8,519 bases of DNA from Betaproteobacteria bacterium (GTDB lineage Bacteria; Pseudomonadota; Gammaproteobacteria; Burkholderiales; Burkholderiaceae_C). The position numbers were made by a program, and so were the translations under genes. Location: contig RFWA01000092.1 in assembly GCA_009922295.1 (NCBI GenBank), forward strand, positions 1 to 8,519, read 5' to 3'. Below the pieces are notes generated by a model. It saw only the letters and a list, made by a program, of their open reading frames with translations. It was not told the origin of the DNA and made no database searches. The number at the start of each line of letters is the position of its first letter. Positions within the stretch are counted from its first letter, which is position 1. Below, one piece after another: positions 1 to 5,394 of this stretch.

Positions 1-1960
1 GGGTGGTTGAGGTCAAGGTTACAGTATTGTTGCCAGTGGTGTTGGCAGCCGTGAACGTGGTCACGTTGGTGCCCACCAAAGTACCACTGAAACCAGCAGC
101 GCCAGCCACTGTCACACCTGTCAAAGCCGCGTTGGAGGCTGACAAAGTCAATACACCGGTACCGGAGATGTTCAAAGTTCGCAGAGCAGTGTCAGTAATC
201 CCGCCCAATGTGGTGGCGGCTGTCAAAACTGCGTTAACAGTGACGAACTGGTTGCTATTGTCAGTAATAACACCCAAGGAGCCGCCACCCAGGTTCAAAG
301 CCAAAGTAGTGTTGGCTGCAGCTGTCGCTGCAGAACCGCCTTCGGTGATTCCCAATGTACCGCCAGTGCCGGACAAGTTGAGCGTACGCAGTGCGGTGGA
401 AGTGGCTGTTGATGCACCGTAGTTGGCCAATGTCACAGTTGCAATGGTATTGGCTACAGTTGTGCTGCCAGCTGACACGTCGGCGATTGTGACGACGCCA
501 GCGGTCACGCCGCTGATAGCAGCTACAGCGTTGCTGGTGTTGGCAACCGCGTTCACGACGTTAGCTTGGGCCACTGTTGCAGCCTGTGTCACTGACACAG
601 CGGTTGTTATCGCAGTGCCTGTGGCGGTGATATTACCGGTCACAGCAGCAACAGCACCGGCTGCACCGTTGTTGACCACAATATCAGAAATGGTGATGGT
701 GGAGCCACCGATCACGGTCACAGTACCTGATGTTGCGTTGGTTGTGGAGCCGCCAACAGTCACGGCGACGGTACCAGTGGCTGGCAATGTGGCTGAGCCG
801 ACAGCGACCGTACCCGTTGTTTGGCCTGTGGTGGTCACGGTCACATTTGTACCGCTGTTCACAGCTACGTTCGTTGCAGCTTGTGTTGTGCTGGTTACTG
901 CGACAGTGCCAGCAGGTGCAGTACCGGCTGTTCCACCGACAACAATTGGGGAGCCAACGCCGGTCACAGTCACGTTGCGACCGCCATTTACAGTCATGGC
1001 ACCGCCCGTCGTGTTAGCCGCTGTGCCAGTCAAAGCTACATCTGTTGTCGCAGCAGATGTAAGTACGGTGGTTTGACCGCCGGCTGTAGTTTGAACTTCA
1101 GTCACATTCAAGGCGCCGAGGTTAGTCATTGCCGTAGTATTCAAAGCAATACCAGCTGCAGCGCCTGATTGAGAAACATTAATTGTTTCAATATTAACAA
1201 TCGTGGCTCCGCCTGGGTTCGTTATTGCTAGTGCAGTGGAGAGGTTCAAAACGTCGCCTGTTCCAGCACCGCCGTCAAGTCTATCTAACCCAGCCCAGGT
1301 AGATACACCGCCCACGTCAACTGAGTTAAAAGTATTGTCACCAGCAGTGCTGGTTGTTCCAGCAGAACCAAGCATCGTGCCAGAGATATCGATACCAGTA
1401 GTGAGCGTGAAAGACTGGCCAGAGCCGGATGCAGTTGCAGCAGCAGCGGTGTTTGTACTAATGGCTGCTGTAGCAGTGGCGGTGTCGTTTGTCACCGTAG
1501 AGATAGTCCCTTGCAGTGTCGCGAGGCTGGTCGACGAGCTGCCCAGTGTGACGGTGTAGTTCTCTGCGACTGACGCTTTGTTAGCGAGCTGGGCCTTTGC
1601 GGCCGCGAATGCGGTGGCGGTAGAAGCCTGGATGGCTGCAACGGCGTCAACGATCACACTGCCTTTGCTTTGGCCGGCGTTGAGCCTTGAGGTAACAAAA
1701 TCAATAGCCTCTTGGTTGGCTTGCAGGCCCATGGTGGTCAGCCATGAAGTCGTGAATTCGGCATTCGTTTGGTACACGGGGTACAAGCCCCTGAAAGCCG
1801 TTGTGTTTTCCAGCAATGTTGCCAGGTAGCGAGTGGAACGAGCAGGGTTCGCTTCGAAAGCGACGGTGAAGTCCGAAAGGTAGTTCGCCCCAGGGGCAGC
1901 GTTGAACATACTAACAGTGAGGGTAATAATACTTGTGCGTTCAGCAGCGGTCAAAGCCAT
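1..1960 (-). CDS. RsaA-like S-layer / RTX-type surface protein (3' end outside window)
   Basis: An uninterrupted reading frame runs from ATG 1960-1958 off the left edge (653 complete codons). GGAG at 1972-1969 sits 8 nt before the ATG, which fixes the start. There is no signal peptide and no Cys. Residues 1-135 form a probable helical domain, possibly DUF4214-like, ending in an Ala-rich helix. From about residue 180 it is Thr/Ser/Gly/Val/Ala-rich beta-strand repeat, opening with an RTX-like turn (LDGGAGTGDVLNL, 228-240). Motif order from memory matches Caulobacter RsaA: GGAGT-DVLN, an IET(I/M)NV strand, NVAV-GTNVTV, IATVTL, then LNLSGTG-LGI. RsaA-type proteins leave by type I secretion through a C-terminal signal and bind smooth LPS through the N-terminus. 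The C-terminus and any secretion genes lie outside. S-layer assignment is inferred; another RTX adhesin is the main alternative. Base composition is visibly less GC-rich than the neighbours, as often seen in highly expressed surface-array genes. Confidence 0.85.
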   Translation of the reverse strand, partial: MALTAAERTSIITLTVSMFNAAPGANYLSDFTVAFEANPARSTRYLATLLENTTAFRGLYPVYQTNAEFTTSWLTTMGLQANQEAIDFVTSRLNAGQSKGSVIVDAVAAIQASTATAFAAAKAQLANKASVAENYTVTLGSSSTSLATLQGTISTVTNDTATATAAISTNTAAAATASGSGQSFTLTTGIDISGTMLGSAGTTSTAGDNTFNSVDVGGVSTWAGLDRLDGGAGTGDVLNLSTALAITNPGGATIVNIETINVSQSGAAAGIALNTTAMTNLGALNVTEVQTTAGGQTTVLTSAATTDVALTGTAANTTGGAMTVNGGRNVTVTGVGSPIVVGGTAGTAPAGTVAVTSTTQAATNVAVNSGTNVTVTTTGQTTGTVAVGSATLPATGTVAVTVGGSTTNATSGTVTVIGGSTITISDIVVNNGAAGAVAAVTGNITATGTAITTAVSVTQAATVAQANVVNAVANTSNAVAAISGVTAGVVTIADVSAGSTTVANTIATVTLANYGASTATSTALRTLNLSGTGGTLGITEGGSAATAAANTTLALNLGGGSLGVITDNSNQFVTVNAVLTAATTLGGITDTALRTLNISGTGVLTLSASNAALTGVTVAGAAGFSGTLVGTNVTTFTAANTTGNNTVTLTSTT
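158..394 (-). repeat. Two copies of a TALRTLN(L/I)SGTG strand motif in the S-layer-like gene
   Basis: Residues 523-533 (nt 394-362) and 591-601 (nt 190-158) both read TALRTLN[L/I]SGTG, 68 residues apart. The stretch between them has the same strand-turn pattern. This suggests a degenerate repeat of about 68 residues within the beta-rich array. The DNA copies differ, so these are old repeats and not a recent duplication. Confidence 0.6.
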
Positions 1961-1968
1961 GTTGAATT

Positions 1969-1973
1969 CTCCG
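1969..1973 (-). promoter_or_regulatory. Shine-Dalgarno of the S-layer-like gene
   Basis: CGGAG on the minus strand, with GGAG at 1972-1969, lies 8 nt upstream of ATG 1960. It is the clearest ribosome-binding site among the minus-strand genes here, consistent with strong expression. Confidence 0.75.
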
Positions 1974-2022
1974 TAACAGGTTTAAGAAATGATTGGGTAA
2001 CCAATACCGTGAATCGAGCTGA

Positions 2023-2066
2023 AGTATACCAACGCGATCCGACTTGCTACTGTGATCGCCGTCACA
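2023..2066 (-). promoter_or_regulatory. Predicted class II CRP-type promoter of the S-layer-like gene
   Basis: On the minus strand a perfect CRP-type palindrome (2066-2051) is followed by TATACT (2028-2023), a 5/6 match to the -10 consensus. Counting 7 nt from the -10 puts transcription start near 2016, so the palindrome is centred near -42. That is the class II position, where CRP overlaps the -35 region. The -35 here is poor (AGTAGC at 17-bp spacing), as expected for an activator-dependent promoter. The resulting leader is about 56 nt and contains the GGAG site. Activation is inferred. Confidence 0.65.
2051..2066. promoter_or_regulatory. Perfect CRP-type operator, S-layer promoter
   Basis: TGTGATCGCCGTCACA matches TGTGA-N6-TCACA at all ten conserved positions. 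It lies in the 137-bp noncoding gap between the TPR/barrel gene and the S-layer-like gene. The Crp/Fnr protein encoded at 7097-7789 keeps the recognition-helix residues that read this half-site in E. coli CRP. The genome's global CRP, if present, is an equally possible binder. Confidence 0.8.
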
Positions 2067-2097
2067 TCAAACGGCAACCGTCAGAAGCGTTGTCAAA

Positions 2098-3495
2098 TCA
2101 CAACAACACCCAGCGGAAGCCGGTGTAAAGCGCCTGGCCGCGGATGGCAAAAGGGGCGAGGTTGCTGGTTTGCAGCGTGACGTCAGCGGCGACAAACCAT
2201 TGGCCGCCAGCAAAAAGGCGCTGGGGTGTAGCGGCAAGCTCCAGGTGCAGGGTGTGGCGCAGCGTGTTGCGGGCCGCGTTGTTAGATAGCAATGGGCTAT
2301 ACCCCGAGGCGTCTTGCTGTGCGGCAATGCTGTAGTCTGCTGTCAGATCTTTGTCGAACCAGGAGCGACCCCAGCCGGCGCGTACTTCGGCGGTGCTGCT
2401 GTCTGCACCGGGGCGCTGCGGGTTGGCCGCATGGTCTTGCCCCAAGCGCCACTGCAGATTGAAGCGTGATCGGGCGGGCTGATCGGTGTGCCCGAGCTCG
2501 GGGCCGCAGGCCACGGCGGCGGTAAGGCCTTGGTAACGGCCGTCCAGGCTGGGTGCCGAGGGGTAATGGCGCGTTTCCAGCTCCAGGCCGGCCAGCGGCC
2601 GGCACAAGCCCCCCCAGCCCGGCACTGGCAAGCGCCACTGGTGTGACACCGCAGCGCGCTGGCTTTGCTGGAGGGCCTGGCCCCCAAAGGTGAGCGAGCT
2701 CAGAGCCAACCTTGCCTGCCACTGGCTGCTGGCGGCCGGGGCCTGCAACCAGGTGCCAACCAGGTCGGCCTGGTGGTAAGCCGTGGCGGGCTGCTCGGTT
2801 TGTCGGGTGCGCAGCTCGGCTTGCATCACCCACAGCTGGCCGGCCTCGGTGCCAAAGAGCGCCTGGCCCTGCAGGGTATTGAGCCAGGCTGCGCCGGGCC
2901 TGGCGCGTGATGCTTCGTCCAGCGCCAGGTCGGCATTGCCCCAAGGCAGTGTCAGGGTAAAGCCGTCAGCTGAAGGGGCGTTGTTGAGGTTGCTGTCGGC
3001 ACCCAATGCGGTAGAAAAACGCACACGATATTGCACGGCACGGGCAGGGGCAGATGCCTCGGCCAGTTGGCGCAGCAGCAGCGGTTGCAGCGCCGCAGGT
3101 ACATCAGTACGCTGGCTCAACGCCCCCAGCAGGGCCGTGGCCGAGGCCGGATCACCCACTGCTCGCAGTGCCAAGGCGTAGTCCAGCAAGGTGCCGGGCT
3201 GGTCTGGCTCCAGCAGCAGCGAACGCTCCAGCGCCTCAATGGCGTCTGAGGCTTGGCCAAGCAGCTGCAGCAGTACGCCGCGCTGGGCATGAAAAGTCGC
3301 CCTGCCCATGCATTGGTCGGCCATGGCCTCAAGGGCTTGCAAGCGCTGTTGGAGGTCGGCCCTGGACGCCAGCAGCACTTCGGGAGGCAGGTCAGGCTGC
3401 GACAGCGGGCATACTGCAGGCGGGCTAGGCGGGGTTTGTGCAGCAACATGCGCACTGGCAATGGCTAACAGCCACGCCAAGGTCCGTAAATTCAC
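2098..3495 (-). CDS. TPR plus outer-membrane beta-barrel protein (SLAM-like architecture)
   Basis: This 465-residue protein starts at GTG 3495-3493, whose GTGA overlaps the cyclase stop (3494-3492), implying translational coupling; I see no good Shine-Dalgarno. A signal peptide covers about residues 1-19 (hydrophobic run LAWLLAIASA, likely cleavage near AHVAA). Two TPR-like helix pairs follow at about 65-98 (with EALERSLLLEPDQP) and 99-132 (DYALALRAVGD). From about residue 154 to the end, alternating hydrophobic/aromatic strands suggest an outer-membrane barrel, opening with RFSTALGADSNLNNAP and ending in an amphipathic strand ALYTGFRW. Periplasmic TPRs plus a barrel is the layout of SLAM (surface lipoprotein assembly modifier, DUF560) proteins, and the DSN-N-AP segment fits that group. 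The final residue is Leu rather than the usual Phe. The SLAM link is suggestive only; TPR-barrel polysaccharide secretins (AlgK/AlgE-, PgaA-like) are alternatives. Confidence 0.75.
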   Translation of the reverse strand: MNLRTLAWLLAIASAHVAAQTPPSPPAVCPLSQPDLPPEVLLASRADLQQRLQALEAMADQCMGRATFHAQRGVLLQLLGQASDAIEALERSLLLEPDQPGTLLDYALALRAVGDPASATALLGALSQRTDVPAALQPLLLRQLAEASAPARAVQYRVRFSTALGADSNLNNAPSADGFTLTLPWGNADLALDEASRARPGAAWLNTLQGQALFGTEAGQLWVMQAELRTRQTEQPATAYHQADLVGTWLQAPAASSQWQARLALSSLTFGGQALQQSQRAAVSHQWRLPVPGWGGLCRPLAGLELETRHYPSAPSLDGRYQGLTAAVACGPELGHTDQPARSRFNLQWRLGQDHAANPQRPGADSSTAEVRAGWGRSWFDKDLTADYSIAAQQDASGYSPLLSNNAARNTLRHTLHLELAATPQRLFAGGQWFVAADVTLQTSNLAPFAIRGQALYTGFRWVLL

Positions 3496-5174
3496 GCTGC
3501 GATGTTGACTTGATGGATGTAGTGGAGGTTTCTTTTCTCTTGCGCAGAGCCGGGCTGCAAGAGGTGCCGAAGAGTATAAACTTTTGCGCTGTGCTGCATG
3601 CCAGGTAGCAAAAAACTGCCCAGCGGTTTGAGCGCAAGGACAGGGTCGTCGGCCAGCTGCGGTATGCGGCTGGCTGCCTGGGTGCCCACCAGCACGGGGT
3701 AGGCAAGGTCTACCGTCAGCTCCCGCAGGCGCAGCGCGACGCTGACCGCCTGCCCCAGCACAGTGTGAACGCGACGCGACGCCGTGCCAAAAGAGCCGAC
3801 CAGGGCGTCTCCGCTGTCGAGGCCGATGCTAAGGCCCAGCGACTCCAGGCCCTGCGCGGTGACATTGGGCAGCTCTTCGCTGCAGCGCAGCCAGATTTCA
3901 CGCGCAGCGGCCAGGGCTTTGATGGGGTGATCGGCACAGGGCTGCGGCCCATTGAAAACTGCCAGCAGGCTGTCGCCCACCATTTCTTCCACAACGCCGC
4001 CGTGAGCGGCGACGATGTCGCTGGCTGTGCTGTAAAAACGGTGCAAGACGCGGGCGGTTTCTTCGGGGGAGCGGGCCTCGCAGTAGGCAGTAAAGTTGTT
4101 CAGGTCTGCGGCAAGTACGGTGACGTCCAGCCGCTCGGCCTGGATGTCACCACTGGGCTGGGTAAAGGCAATTTTTTGGGCGACGGGCACAGGCACGTAG
4201 CTGGAGAGGTTCTGGTAGAGGCGCGCTTTTTGAAAGAGGCTGCGTTGGTGCTCCTCCAGCGCCAAGCAGGTGCCGGCTAAAACCATGGCCAAGGCCGGCC
4301 ACGCCCAACCCACATACCAGCCTGCCTGCAGCAGCGCCAGGGCGTGCAGGGCCGCTGCCAGCCCCGCCAATACTAAAGAGGCCAAGGGCAGCAGTAACAC
4401 GCGACGGCCGTTGCCAAGGGGGTCAACGGTCACCAGCCACAACAGGAGACCAATGCCCATAAGCACTGCGGCCAACTGTAACCAGGGCGCAATATAGGGT
4501 GTGAAAGGCACGGCACCATCCACCATGGCCGAGAGCAGTTGTGCGTGGACCTCTGCGCCACTCACCCCTTTGCCGAGTGCGGTGGGAACCACGTCTGCCA
4601 AGCCAAAGGCAGAAGCGCCGATGATGACCCACGCGCCCTTCAAAGTGCCGGGGGCGATATTGCCTTGGAGCAGGTCGGCCGCGGGAACAGCAGTGTAAGC
4701 CGCCCTGGCCTGCCGGTAGGGCACGCGCATCTGGCCCTGCGAGTCAAGGCCAAGAGTGTGGCCGGGCAGCACGGCCATGCTGACCTCCCAGGCTGGCGCC
4801 CAGGGACCGACGCCAGGCCGGAGAGTGAGCGGGCGATGAACGGCACGAGCCGATGGTGGTGCCAGGGCCATGAGCCCTGCAAGGGTGAGCGCGGGGTAGG
4901 TTTGCCCATCAAAACAGACCAGGGCCGGCACGCGGCGTACCGCGCCGTCAGCATCCAGGGTGGGGGTGATGTGACCGGCGCGCGGGTGCAAGCCGGGGGT
5001 GTTGGCCAAAAACCCCTGAGCCGGCGTCGTGCGCGGCCAGTGCTGTGGCGAGTGCAGCTGTGCCGTCACGTGGCTCCGGAAAGACCGCATCGAAGAGCTT
5101 GAGGCCAACGCCCTGCTCATCGAGCTTGCGGGTGAGATCGGCCAGTGTTTGGCGCGGCCAGGGCCATGGGCCAA
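3492..5174 (-). CDS. CHASE2 cyclase, C-terminal part after the frameshift (rest of sensor, 3 TM, class III cyclase)
   Basis: The frame is open from a TTG at 5174 (first ATGs at 5120 and 5090), but domain-like sequence begins only near 5012 (GFLANTPGL). The first 53 or so residues are therefore probably out-of-frame reading of the CHASE2 N-terminus. Numbering by this frame: the rest of CHASE2 is about 54-222 (AGHITP-DADGAVRRVP, WVIIGASAFGLADVVPT); three membrane helices lie at about 230-250, 258-283 and 285-306; a class III cyclase domain follows at about 345-500. Metal aspartates are D357 (AADLNNFT) and D401 (VGDSLLAVF). The purine-selecting Lys position is E397, the paired position is T471, the catalytic Asn is replaced by S478, and the transition-state Arg is kept (R482). 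CHASE2 is an extracytoplasmic sensor; the cyclase faces the cytoplasm. Whether it makes cAMP, cGMP or nothing cannot be told from sequence. Confidence 0.8.
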   Translation of the reverse strand: MAHGPGRAKHWPISPASSMSRALASSSSMRSFRSHVTAQLHSPQHWPRTTPAQGFLANTPGLHPRAGHITPTLDADGAVRRVPALVCFDGQTYPALTLAGLMALAPPSARAVHRPLTLRPGVGPWAPAWEVSMAVLPGHTLGLDSQGQMRVPYRQARAAYTAVPAADLLQGNIAPGTLKGAWVIIGASAFGLADVVPTALGKGVSGAEVHAQLLSAMVDGAVPFTPYIAPWLQLAAVLMGIGLLLWLVTVDPLGNGRRVLLLPLASLVLAGLAAALHALALLQAGWYVGWAWPALAMVLAGTCLALEEHQRSLFQKARLYQNLSSYVPVPVAQKIAFTQPSGDIQAERLDVTVLAADLNNFTAYCEARSPEETARVLHRFYSTASDIVAAHGGVVEEMVGDSLLAVFNGPQPCADHPIKALAAAREIWLRCSEELPNVTAQGLESLGLSIGLDSGDALVGSFGTASRRVHTVLGQAVSVALRLRELTVDLAYPVLVGTQAASRIPQLADDPVLALKPLGSFLLPGMQHSAKVYTLRHLLQPGSAQEKRNLHYIHQVNIAA

Positions 5175-5394
5175 TTCGGCTCAGGCTGGCGTCGTCGATA
5201 TCAATCAGTATCACCCGGCGCTCGGGCTCTGGGCTGGCAGTGACCCGCCACAACAGATCAGAGGCTCGCTCGTCGATTTGGTGAAGGCTGGCCGGAAACA
5301 GCGACCACCAGACAGCCCATATGAAGGCCGCTCCAGCCAGCGCCAGCAACCGTCCGCGCCAGGCGCTTCTGAAGAAGAGCCTCAGCGTCCCCAT
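4948..5394 (-). CDS. CHASE2 cyclase, N-terminal part before the frameshift
   Basis: ATG 5394-5392 overlaps the stop of the fecR-like gene by 13 bp (shared sequence ATGGGGACGCTGA). Residues 16-34 form a membrane helix (LLALAGAAFIWAVWWSLFP). CHASE2 hallmarks follow: DERASDLLWR, VILIDIDDASLSRIGPWPWP and GLKLFDAVFPEP. The domain reads correctly to about residue 122-127 (ALATALAAHD). The frame then degenerates into Arg/His/Pro-rich sequence and stops at 4950-4948, while the next frame carries on the sensor. Removing one base near 5008-5016 would fuse the two parts into one protein of about 633 residues. This fragment alone has no output domain, so it is the first part of a broken gene, or of one affected by a sequencing error. 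Confidence 0.75.
   Translation of the reverse strand: MGTLRLFFRSAWRGRLLALAGAAFIWAVWWSLFPASLHQIDERASDLLWRVTASPEPERRVILIDIDDASLSRIGPWPWPRQTLADLTRKLDEQGVGLKLFDAVFPEPRDGTAALATALAAHDAGSGVFGQHPRLAPARRSHHPHPGC
5008..5016 (-). other. Frameshift site inside the CHASE2-cyclase gene
   Basis: The minus strand reads GGGGTTTTT at 5016-5008. Dropping one G or T turns SGVFGQHP into SGFLANTP and joins the two halves of the sensor. The spot is a run of four plus a run of five identical bases, where indels arise both biologically and as read errors. In CHASE2 cyclases I recall, 30-40 more residues lie between the FDAVFPEP and GHITP segments. A small deletion of a length not divisible by three is therefore an alternative to a single-base insertion. 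Confidence 0.7.

Noticed and set aside
584..600. Perfect palindrome CTGTGTCA-C-TGACACAG, superficially CRP-like
   Set aside because: It lies inside the S-layer-like coding frame (AVSVTQA), lacks the TGTGA-N6-TCACA spacing, and fits codon-level chance in a Thr/Val-rich repeat gene.
3..1829. Long Val/Pro/Ala-rich open frames on the plus strand across the first 1.8 kb
   Set aside because: They are antisense readings of the Thr/Gly/Ala-rich S-layer-like gene. They are broken into pieces, lack ribosome sites and show no domain, while the minus frame is open throughout.
1988..2001. Short inverted repeat ATTGG-N4-CCAAT in the S-layer gene leader
   Set aside because: The 5-bp arms around 4 nt are short and match no known riboswitch or operator; chance is a sufficient explanation.
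2069..2082. Hairpin ACGG-TTG-CCGT followed by TTT after the TPR/barrel gene, as a terminator
   Set aside because: A stem of 4-5 bp and only three T residues is too weak for an intrinsic terminator, so read-through into the S-layer-like gene cannot be excluded.
2066..2096. Second promoter for the S-layer-like gene using TTGACA at 2096-2091
   Set aside because: The -35 is perfect, but the best -10 (TTTGAT, 2071-2066) is weak and needs a 19-bp spacer. The CRP box plus TATACT fits better, though a minor promoter is possible.
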